A stretch of DNA of 10,124 nucleotides from S143-63 sp964425855 (GTDB taxonomy: Archaea > Thermoproteota > Thermoprotei_A > Sulfolobales > Acidilobaceae), in assembly GCA_964425855.1 (NCBI GenBank), contig CAYROE010000040.1, forward strand, positions 1 through 10,124. The letters are read 5' to 3'. The position numbers and the translations under genes are program-made. The notes under the pieces were generated by a model. It did not search any database. It worked only from the letters and a program-made list of their open reading frames with translations, and was not told where the DNA came from. Positions 1 to 6,023 of the stretch are shown here, in pieces (the stretch's first letter is position 1; every line of letters begins with the position of its first letter).

Positions 1-580
1 ATTCTATTCTTGCTAGTTCGTTCATTTTATCGAGGGCTTTCTTGTATTCGTGTATTCCGAATAGCTTGTAGAGTAGTTCTTTTCTTTTTGTACTGGGTGT
101 TGTGAATACGTTTAGGATTTCTGTGAATTCTTCTTGTCTCACTACTACTGCGTATTTTATGACTTTTTCCAGGGTATCTATTGGGACTTCTAGGATTTCT
201 GATATTAGTTTCCTGGCTTCCGAGTGTTTTGTTGCTGTCTTGGTAGATTGTCCCCGGTATAGTATTTTTACTGTGGAGGATCCTTTCCTCGGTATGATTC
301 TCTCTATTATTAGCTTGTTATGGAGTGAGTCTTCGAGCTCCAGTCCTACGGCGGCTCTTGCTACTGGCTCGTTTGGACTCCTCCTTATCATGTCTTCCAT
401 GCGGGAGCCTCGCAGGCTTTGCGTTGGTAGGACTAGGTTGTAGTATATAGCGTCGACTATGCTACTTTTACCGGCTCCGTTAGGTCCTACTAGTACTGTT
501 AAGCCGTCTCCTAGGGATAGGTCTGTATCCTTGTGGCTTACAAAGTTCTTTAATTGTATTCGCTTAATCCTATAAGTCAT
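1..580 (-). CDS. rad50: DNA double-strand break repair ATPase Rad50, N-terminal part (runs off the window)
   Basis: Translation from ATG at 580 down to base 2 gives 193 uninterrupted residues of the N-terminal ABC-ATPase half of Rad50, beginning MTYRIKRIQLKNFVSHKDTD. Visible: the RIQLKNFxSH opening typical of SMC/Rad50 proteins, a Walker A P-loop GPNGAGKSS at residues 32-40, and a Q-loop in VVVRQEEF with Gln149. The charged, helical tail after about residue 165 leads into the coiled coil. The zinc hook and the C-terminal Walker B/signature half lie beyond the edge. In this family Rad50 dimerises on ATP and, with Mre11, tethers, opens and resects DNA ends. The start overlaps the mre11 stop (ATGA, 577-580), and GGAGGG lies 9 nt upstream inside mre11, so translation is probably coupled. 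Family assignment is firm; the gene is partial only because of the window edge. Confidence 0.95.
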   Translation of the reverse strand, partial: MTYRIKRIQLKNFVSHKDTDLSLGDGLTVLVGPNGAGKSSIVDAIYYNLVLPTQSLRGSRMEDMIRRSPNEPVARAAVGLELEDSLHNKLIIERIIPRKGSSTVKILYRGQSTKTATKHSEARKLISEILEVPIDTLEKVIKYAVVVRQEEFTEILNVFTTPSTKRKELLYKLFGIHEYKKALDKMNELARIE

Positions 581-1908
581 TCTAGGAATCCCTCCAGTGT
601 TCTACGTATTCTGCGTCTCAGTGCTGTGTCTTCTCCAGAGGGCTTTCTCGGCTCATGGAGTTGGCTCTTGGGCCTGGATCCGAGGATCAGGCTCCATTCT
701 TTGCGTAGTCCGGCTGATAATATTGACGAGATTAGTTGGCTGGTTTCTGTCTCGTCTTCTCTTGCGAGGCTATGTTTTAGCTGGTATACTAGTTCTGCAA
801 GCTTGGTGTTTCCTCCTAGTAGTGATGCTAGTATGCTCTTCTCAATGCTTGAGGGGTCTTCGCCCTCGGTGGTCTGTGCTGTCTCTTCTTTTGAGGTTGT
901 TCTCTGGATTGATGCGAGTCTTATTATCATATTGTACTTTTCCCGTATCCTAGCTATCTCTTCGCGGATGCGTATCTTGCTAGGACTAGTCTTATCTGGT
1001 ATTTTAAGTATTAGGTGTACGAAGGGTTCTTGCTTTCCAGGGCCTCGTCTATTTGATATTATTCTTGCTTGGTGCTCAAGTCGATCCAGTTCTGTTTCAA
1101 GGATCACGTAGTCTCTGGGAGGATCAATTTTTATCATTGATATCTCGGCATAGTCGCCTGAGAGATCTATCACTAGTGGGCCCCTAGGATAAGTATGGCG
1201 GACCTCATTTAGTGCTAGCGGTACGAGGCTTCCTGGATATGCGTAGGGAGGAATCTCGCCAGTCCCCTCAAATATTATCCTGTTATGTATGTGTCCGAGC
1301 GCAACATATCTGGATCCTGGGAGCTGCTGCGGGTATGCTACTGCGTCGTCTTCCCGTGTATGGCCGTAGAGTCCTAGATGTCCTACGAGTACAGTTTTCT
1401 TATCTAGTACCTGTTTTAGCCTCCCAAGTATTGTCTTGTAATGTTCTTCTCTCTTCTGCTTTATTCCCCTAACGTAGGGGAGCACATAGAACGTATAGTC
1501 TTCTACTCTTACCTTGAATTCTAGCACGCTGCTTTTGTATCTTAGTCCTAGTGCTCCTGCCGGCACATAGAATCCTTCGACACTGGCTGCTATAAGGTCT
1601 AAGGGTGTGAGATCTCTTCTAGCAGGATAGTCATGGTCTCCAACGGCGGCTATAATATTGAAGCCTCGCGACGTGTATTTTCTAATGAGTCTAATAGTCC
1701 ATACGAGGTCTTCATGGCTGGGCTTAGGCTTATCGAATACGTCTCCGGCAAGTATTATTGTTCTTATATGTTCTCTTTCTAGTATCTCGAATATCTCTTC
1801 GAGCATGGATTTTATGTCCTTGTCTATTATATCCTCCCCGTATTTTCGTGCTCCTATATGTGTATCTGCTAGATGTGCTATGATCAATTCTCCCTTTTCC
1901 TCCATCAT
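577..1908 (-). CDS. mre11: DNA double-strand break repair nuclease Mre11
   Basis: A 443-residue calcineurin-like phosphoesterase with the Mre11 motifs in order: HLADTHIG (Asp15, His17), GDVFD (Asp56), GDHD (91-93), VGHLG (His177) and GHIH (His206, His208). In the family these residues bind two Mn ions and the protein has 3'-5' exonuclease and endonuclease activity on DNA ends with Rad50. Motif III reads GDHD instead of the usual GNHD, so a metal-binding Asn is Asp. The capping domain follows the nuclease core. Residues about 345-365 are a low-complexity, acidic/Thr-rich linker, and the basic C-terminus (about 370-443) is where archaeal Mre11 binds the Rad50 coiled coil. Two ATGs stand in tandem (1908, 1905) with no clear ribosome binding site. 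A weak TATA-like CTCTAATA at 1929-1936 (minus strand) would suit a leaderless transcript. A TTG at residue 8 is another possible start. rad50 follows directly. Confidence 0.94.
   Translation of the reverse strand: MMEEKGELIIAHLADTHIGARKYGEDIIDKDIKSMLEEIFEILEREHIRTIILAGDVFDKPKPSHEDLVWTIRLIRKYTSRGFNIIAAVGDHDYPARRDLTPLDLIAASVEGFYVPAGALGLRYKSSVLEFKVRVEDYTFYVLPYVRGIKQKREEHYKTILGRLKQVLDKKTVLVGHLGLYGHTREDDAVAYPQQLPGSRYVALGHIHNRIIFEGTGEIPPYAYPGSLVPLALNEVRHTYPRGPLVIDLSGDYAEISMIKIDPPRDYVILETELDRLEHQARIISNRRGPGKQEPFVHLILKIPDKTSPSKIRIREEIARIREKYNMIIRLASIQRTTSKEETAQTTEGEDPSSIEKSILASLLGGNTKLAELVYQLKHSLAREDETETSQLISSILSAGLRKEWSLILGSRPKSQLHEPRKPSGEDTALRRRIRRTLEGFLE
590..595 (-). promoter_or_regulatory. Ribosome binding site of rad50, inside the mre11 3' end
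   Basis: On the minus strand GGAGGG sits 9 nt before the rad50 ATG, within the last codons of mre11. With the 4-nt ATGA overlap it supports ATG 580 as the start and points to translation from a shared mRNA. Confidence 0.7.
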
Positions 1909-2033
1909 TGAGTGTTCTACTATAGAGGTATTAGAGATGCTTGTTTAGTCCAAGTGTCCATTATCTATGTGGTGGTAATACTTGATAGGATTTAGATACG
2001 GGTTCTGGAATCCTTATGAGAGAGGATAAAATG

Positions 2034-3362
2034 CTACCGAGTATCCTTATAGTTTCTCCTAGCTGGGAATCCTGGACTGGTAAGGTTCTTTATTGATAGT
2101 ATGTCCTCTATCTCTTCCTTAGAATACCCCATAGACGCTAGAACCTCCACTATATTGTCTCCACGCTCGAGTCTATTTGCTAGTTTGGCGGCGTTCTCGT
2201 ATCCTATAAGGGGTGAGAGCAGTGTTATTAGAGCAGTGCTTCTTAGGGCTAGTTCACTCATCCTATCAATATTAGGTACGATGGATTTTGCTGACTCTAT
2301 TAGCTTTCTTGTAGCAGATTCCATTACTTTTATGGACTCTATTATCGTATATCCTGCAAGGGGGAATCCCATCCCTAGTTCGAGTTCTCCGAGGAGACTT
2401 GATTGTACGAGGCTATAATCTAGGCCAAGGACATAGCTTGCTGCTTGCATGATCGATTCCTCTCTTACAGGGTTCTTTTTGCCTGGCATAATACTACTAC
2501 CGGGGAGCTCCATTAGAAGGGTTATTTCGTTGAATCCCGTGTTTGGACCCGAGTACATCAGCCGTATATCCTGAGATAACCTATAGTATATTGTCGCTAA
2601 AGCCCTTATAACGCCTGAGAGAAGGACTATGTCTGTCACAAGTCTCATCCCTGAACTAGGAGGATTCCGTGGCCTGTAGTCTATACCGGTTAGCTCGGCT
2701 AGATAATAGAAGGCCCTCTCACGGTAGTTAGGATGACTATTTACACCGGTCCCTACGGCTGTTCCTCCTAGCGGAAGTGACTTCAGTTCTTCTAGTACAT
2801 TTGATAGATTCCTGTGTATGAGAGAGATGTTAACAGCATACGAGTATAGCCAGTCTCCTAGAGTTGTTGGAAGTGCGTCTCGGAGATGTGTTCTTCCAGG
2901 CTTCAATACATTATTGTACTCTTGTGATTTATTATATAGGATCGTCTTCAACTCATCTAGGGCATTATCGAGTTCTTTTAGGGATCTTACAGCGGCCATC
3001 CTTATTGCGGATGGTATGACGTCGTTGCTGGATTGTCCGAGATTAACGTGGTCGTTTGGATGTACTGTGACTCCATACCGTTCCATTACTCTTCTTGCTA
3101 TTTCTTCGTTTATGATCATGTTAATGCCTGTGCCACTACCTGTCTGTAGGACAATAATGTCGCCACGACAACTGGCTGATTCGTAGAGTGTTCTCGCAGT
3201 CCTGGCTATAGCTTCGCCTAGATCTCTAGGCAGTAAGCCCAGGTCGGTGTTAGCACGGGCGGCAGCGTATTTTATGGCGTATACTTCTTTTATAACCTCG
3301 CATGGTACCTTGGGCCCACGATCGAGGAAATACACTTGTGCTTTTTCTGTGTAGCTATTCAT
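2034..3362 (-). CDS. fumC: Class II fumarate hydratase-like lyase
   Basis: A 442-residue member of the fumarase/aspartase superfamily. Visible motifs: QTGSGT (73-78), HPNDHVN (100-106), QSSND (109-113), GRTHLRDALP (155-164), GGTAVGTGVN (198-207) and the family signature GSSIMPGKKNP (287-297), whose flexible loop carries the catalytic Ser. His158 in GRTH is the fumarase form (E. coli FumC His188); aspartases have Gln there. This favours reversible hydration of fumarate to malate in a TCA-type pathway. Odd points: the N-terminus lacks the VP..(Y/W)GxQTxR segment, about 25 residues, of typical class II fumarases, and GTxxNMNxNE reads GTGINMIINE. An in-frame TGA two codons upstream of ATG 3362 rules out a longer N-terminus. 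GGAAGG precedes the start. A promoter-like box lies upstream, and mre11 follows 125 nt downstream on the same strand. Another lyase activity is possible but less likely. Confidence 0.85.
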   Translation of the reverse strand: MNSYTEKAQVYFLDRGPKVPCEVIKEVYAIKYAAARANTDLGLLPRDLGEAIARTARTLYESASCRGDIIVLQTGSGTGINMIINEEIARRVMERYGVTVHPNDHVNLGQSSNDVIPSAIRMAAVRSLKELDNALDELKTILYNKSQEYNNVLKPGRTHLRDALPTTLGDWLYSYAVNISLIHRNLSNVLEELKSLPLGGTAVGTGVNSHPNYRERAFYYLAELTGIDYRPRNPPSSGMRLVTDIVLLSGVIRALATIYYRLSQDIRLMYSGPNTGFNEITLLMELPGSSIMPGKKNPVREESIMQAASYVLGLDYSLVQSSLLGELELGMGFPLAGYTIIESIKVMESATRKLIESAKSIVPNIDRMSELALRSTALITLLSPLIGYENAAKLANRLERGDNIVEVLASMGYSKEEIEDILSIKNLTSPGFPARRNYKDTR

Positions 3363-3412
3363 TTTTCATCCTTCCAGTAACTCCTATTGGTCTGCCTAGC
3401 CCAATAGAAAAT

Positions 3413-3430
3413 AGTATATATCTTAATTTC
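3413..3430 (-). promoter_or_regulatory. BRE/TATA-like promoter of the fumarase gene
   Basis: The minus strand reads GAAATTAA followed by GATATATACT, a purine/A-rich BRE-like element joined to a TATA box. A start about 26 nt downstream, near 3390, would leave a leader of roughly 28 nt with GGAAGG before the ATG. This is pattern recognition only. Confidence 0.55.
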
Positions 3431-3618
3431 GATGATTAGAGATTATCCAATTATCACATTGCTACATAATATAGTCTAATGGTATCGTCGGAACGACTCA
3501 TCTATCAGCCATAGTTTCGTAATAATGAACCTATTATTGATGAGGGATTAAATAACCTTTTATGCTGGAGGGTACATTGTCTGTTACTCTTATTTATCCA
3601 TAATCTAAAGAGTCTAAG

Positions 3619-3628
3619 AGTTATATGA
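3619..3628 (+). promoter_or_regulatory. TATA-like box of alaX
   Basis: AGTTATATGA is centred about 25 nt before 3650. Transcription from there would give a leader of about 13 nt containing the GGTGAT ribosome binding site. It agrees with the chosen alaX start. Confidence 0.45.
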
Positions 3629-3652
3629 TGAGTAGAAGTCTATTATTCATCG

Positions 3653-3658
3653 GGTGAT
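3653..3658 (+). promoter_or_regulatory. Ribosome binding site deciding the alaX start
   Basis: GGTGAT lies 4 nt before the GTG at 3663. The longer in-frame GTG at 3654 falls inside this site and has no site of its own, so the later start is preferred. Confidence 0.65.
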
Positions 3659-3662
3659 TTTA

Positions 3663-4394
3663 GTGACGGTACTGCTTTATCAAGAGGATAGTTATCTTAA
3701 GGAGTTTGATGCCGTAGTCTTAAAGGTTGAGGCGGACAGGGTTATCCTTGATAAGACAGCTTTCCATCCTAGGCCTAGTGGCGGGTTAGGCGCAGATACG
3801 GGCCGATTAATTGGTCCAGATGGCAAAACTTACTTTGTCAAAGATACATTACTTGGAGAAGATCACTCCGTTATCCATGTCGTGGATAGGCCTGGCTTGC
3901 AGCCTGGTGATAATGTTCGTGGTGTTTTAGACTGGGAGCGGAGATATAATATGATGAAGCTTCATACTGCCAGCCATGTACTAGCCGCTGTACTATATAA
4001 GAAGTACGGTGCTCTCGTGACTGGAGGTCATATAGAGCCGGATATTGCAAAAGATGACTTTGACTTATCCATGGTGGATGACTGGAAGAATGCTTTGAGA
4101 GATGCCGTAAAGGAGACGAATAGGATTCTCGCAGAGTGTCATCCTGTAAAAGTATACTGGCTTCCCCGTGAAGAAGCATTGAAAATACCTGGATTAGTTA
4201 AGCTTGCTGGGAAACTTCCTCCAGAAGCCAATAAGCTCCGGATAGTAGAGATTCCGGGTGTAGATATACAGGCGGATGGCGGGCCCCACGTTAAGAACAC
4301 CTGTGAGGTGCCGGGTATTGAGATTGTAAAGCTGGAGAGCAAGGGGCGTAAGAGGAGGAGGATCTATTATAGGCTAACCAGTGATACGGGGTGA
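3663..4394 (+). CDS. alaX: AlaX-type free-standing alanyl-tRNA editing protein
   Basis: A 243-residue protein from GTG 3663, starting MTVLLYQEDSYLKEFDAVV, the usual opening of medium-length AlaX proteins. The family resembles the editing domain of alanyl-tRNA synthetase and hydrolyses Ser or Gly mischarged on tRNA-Ala in the cytoplasm. Visible: the N-terminal barrel with FHPRPSGGLGADTG (34-47), DWERRYNMMKLHTASHVL with the zinc motif HxxxH at His101/His105, and the second motif region DGGPHVKNT (205-213) with His209. The usual second motif is CGGTHV: here the Cys ligand is Asp205 and the Thr is Pro208, while a Cys stands at 214. The C-terminus is basic (SKGRKRRR). No AlaRS catalytic domain is attached. 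It is transcribed alone, divergently from the fumarase gene. The family is clear; editing specificity is not shown by the sequence. Confidence 0.9.
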   Translation: MTVLLYQEDSYLKEFDAVVLKVEADRVILDKTAFHPRPSGGLGADTGRLIGPDGKTYFVKDTLLGEDHSVIHVVDRPGLQPGDNVRGVLDWERRYNMMKLHTASHVLAAVLYKKYGALVTGGHIEPDIAKDDFDLSMVDDWKNALRDAVKETNRILAECHPVKVYWLPREEALKIPGLVKLAGKLPPEANKLRIVEIPGVDIQADGGPHVKNTCEVPGIEIVKLESKGRKRRRIYYRLTSDTG

Positions 4395-4419
4395 CTTGTT
4401 ATTCTAGGATGATACCGAA

Positions 4420-4461
4420 GTGTTAACTCCCCGGTTAACACCCTGAACCATAAAAATTTTT
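4420..4461 (+). terminator. Inverted repeat plus T-tract after alaX (probable terminator or operator)
   Basis: GTGTTAAC (4420-4427) and GTTAACAC (4434-4441) form a perfect 8-bp stem with a TCCCCG loop, followed 15 nt later by TAAAAATTTTTA (4451-4462). This could end alaX transcription. Because archaeal termination mostly relies on T-tracts alone, the palindrome could instead be a protein-binding site. Confidence 0.45.
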
Positions 4462-4477
4462 ACCTACACCAGAACGG

Positions 4478-4503
4478 AAACTAACGCTCATAGAAGTTAG
4501 TTT
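4478..4503. repeat. Second perfect 8-bp inverted repeat upstream of the PLP enzyme gene
   Basis: AAACTAAC (4478-4485) and GTTAGTTT (4496-4503) are exact reverse complements separated by 10 nt. They lie about 100 nt upstream of the TATA-like box of the next gene. The role is unknown: a dimeric regulator site or an RNA hairpin are both possible. Confidence 0.5.
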
Positions 4504-4599
4504 ATTACAGAAACAAAACAATTACGATAATCCGGGAATGTTTCAGGATCTCTCCATTCGACCTCTTCTTCTTAATGTTTCCCACTATATTTTCACTCG

Positions 4600-4614
4600 T
4601 TTAAACTTATTATC
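4600..4614 (+). promoter_or_regulatory. BRE/TATA-like promoter of the PLP enzyme/transporter operon
   Basis: TTTAAACTTATTATC has an A-rich BRE-like part and a TATA-like part. A start about 25 nt on, near 4636, would leave a leader of only about 14 nt that still includes the GGTG ribosome binding site (4638-4641), 8 nt before TTG 4650. Confidence 0.5.
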
Positions 4615-4649
4615 GAAACAAGGCTTATCTGATTCGTGGTGTCCTCATA

Positions 4650-6023
4650 TTGTCTAATAGTAGACGTATCCTAGAGGAATTGTATAAGATCAAGATGGAC
4701 GACATTGATCCAAGCAGTGGAAGGTTATTCACATACATCTATGAGACCAGTATAAATGAATTGAAAGATCTAGCGTTAAAGGCTTACAGTATGTTTGTTG
4801 AGACTAATGCCCTTGATCCTACTGTGTTTAAAAGTGCATTTTTCTTTGAAAAAGAACTTGTTAAGCGTGCTCTTAGTCTTATGCATGCTCCGGAGGATAG
4901 TGTTGGTACTGTTACTTATGGTGGTACCGAGAGTATTATGCTATCGGTCAAGGCTGCCCGGTATAGGTTTAGGAGGAAGTTCGGTAGTAACACAATACCT
5001 CGTGTGCTTGTACCTGTGACTGGGCATCCCAGCATTAGAAAGGCTGCTCATTATCTTGGGCTCCGACTCGAGTATCTAGATGTAGACGTAGAAGACAAAA
5101 AGCTAGACGTAGATGATCTTTTAGAGAAGCTTGACAAGGATGTCGCCCTTGTAGTAGTATCAGCTCCTAACTTCCCATATGGGACTATTGATCCTGTGAA
5201 GGATGCCGCTGAGATTGCTAAGGAGAAGGACGTTCCGATTCATGTTGATGCATGCGTCGGCGGATATTTCTTGCCGTATATGGAGCGCTTGGGCTATAAT
5301 GTTCCCATGTTTGATTTCAGAGTTGACGGCGTAGAATCGATCTCGATGGATCTACATAAATATGGCTACGCCCCTAAGGGTGCTTCAATAATATTATTCA
5401 GGTCCCCAGATTACAAGGAAGGAACTGTGTTCGCAGATCTCAAGTGGCCGGGCTATCCCCTGATTAATACAACAGTATTGTCCAGTAGGAGCATTGCTCC
5501 CCTAGCCGCTGCCTGGGCTACACAGACATATCTCGGAGATGAAGGATATCTTCAACTAACACGTATAACCTTGGAGGCCAGAGACAAAATACTAGAAGGA
5601 CTCCGGAAACTGGGATTCAGAAGCCTTGCACCAATAGAGTCTCCTCTCCTCTCCCTTGCTCTGGACTCTGAGGATGAAACGTTCAAATATTATGCATGGA
5701 TGTCTCTAAAGGGATGGATTATTGGACTCCAGCCAAGAGTCAAAGGCCTTGCCCCCTACAATATACACCTCACAGTGATGCCGATTCACAAAAAGGTTTA
5801 CCCAGAATTCCTTACAGACTCTAAGAACGCGGTGGATTCGCCACCGCCCCGTGAACTAGTAGAGATCCTGGATCTAATAGAGAATGATCCCATGGCAGCA
5901 GCCCGGAAAATAGGCGAGACGCCTCTAGACGGTATACTGATAGCGAAAGTACTGGATTCTATTCCGAGAGAGTACGCTGAAGATCTCGCCCGGATGCTCG
6001 CGGTCGAGGTATATAAGAGATGA
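4650..6023 (+). CDS. PLP-dependent group II decarboxylase/lyase, sphingosine-1-phosphate lyase-like
   Basis: A 457-residue soluble fold-type I PLP enzyme. Visible: YGGTES (90-95, phosphate binding), His126 at the ring-stacking position, SAPNFPYGTIDP (171-182), HVDACVGG (198-205) and the PLP lysine Lys237 in DLHKYGYAPKG (234-244). SAPNFPYG, HVDAC-GG, the FDFRVDGVESIS stretch and HKYGYAPKG are hallmarks of sphingosine-1-phosphate lyases and their prokaryotic homologues rather than of tyrosine decarboxylase (MfnA) or glutamate decarboxylase. It lacks the N-terminal membrane anchor of eukaryotic enzymes. The family either retro-aldol cleaves phosphorylated long-chain bases or decarboxylates amino acids; as archaea are not known to make sphingolipids, the substrate here is open. 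The start is TTG with GGTG 8 nt upstream; the next ATG (codon 16) has no clear site. The stop overlaps the following transporter gene by ATGA, so the two probably share a pathway. Confidence 0.88.
   Translation: MSNSRRILEELYKIKMDDIDPSSGRLFTYIYETSINELKDLALKAYSMFVETNALDPTVFKSAFFFEKELVKRALSLMHAPEDSVGTVTYGGTESIMLSVKAARYRFRRKFGSNTIPRVLVPVTGHPSIRKAAHYLGLRLEYLDVDVEDKKLDVDDLLEKLDKDVALVVVSAPNFPYGTIDPVKDAAEIAKEKDVPIHVDACVGGYFLPYMERLGYNVPMFDFRVDGVESISMDLHKYGYAPKGASIILFRSPDYKEGTVFADLKWPGYPLINTTVLSSRSIAPLAAAWATQTYLGDEGYLQLTRITLEARDKILEGLRKLGFRSLAPIESPLLSLALDSEDETFKYYAWMSLKGWIIGLQPRVKGLAPYNIHLTVMPIHKKVYPEFLTDSKNAVDSPPPRELVEILDLIENDPMAAARKIGETPLDGILIAKVLDSIPREYAEDLARMLAVEVYKR
6006..6010 (+). promoter_or_regulatory. 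Ribosome binding site of the MFS transporter gene
   Basis: GAGGT lies 9 nt before ATG 6020, inside the end of the PLP enzyme gene. It supports ATG 6020 and expression from the same mRNA. Confidence 0.6.

Larger units (their letters stand above)
3363..3662. other. Divergent intergenic region between the fumarase gene and alaX
   Basis: About 300 A/T-rich bases with no convincing ORF or RNA gene. It holds promoter-like boxes for the fumarase (3413-3430) and alaX (3619-3628), and a second TATA-like stretch (AACCTTTTATG, 3554-3564) pointing to the right. Small inverted repeats occur (GTCG gaa CGAC, 3487-3497; AATAAT/ATTATT, 3521-3538). About 120 bases between the two promoter sets remain unexplained. 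Confidence 0.5.

Noticed and set aside
554..1111. Long plus-strand open frame (also 597-953, 1212-1472, 1658-1948) opposite mre11
   Set aside because: These are antisense shadows of mre11, rich in Ser/Leu/Val/Cys with no domain. The minus frame carries all Mre11 motifs.
2000..2016. GGGTTCTGGAATCC resembling a tRNA T-arm
   Set aside because: The flanking 5-bp stem does not pair and there is no acceptor, D or anticodon arm.
3625..3631. ATGATGA matching a C/D-box sRNA box C
   Set aside because: No box D (CTGA) or D'/C' follows at suitable spacing, and the site overlaps the alaX promoter.
3654..3662. Longer alaX start at GTG 3654
   Set aside because: It overlaps the GGTGAT ribosome binding site and has none of its own; the family opening (M-x-x-LLYxEDSYLKEF) fits GTG 3663.
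4650..6023. Call as tyrosine/aspartate decarboxylase MfnA
   Set aside because: The PLP-lysine region is DLHKYGYAPKG, with SAPNFPYG and HVDACVGG, matching the S1P-lyase-like branch better; decarboxylase activity itself is not excluded.
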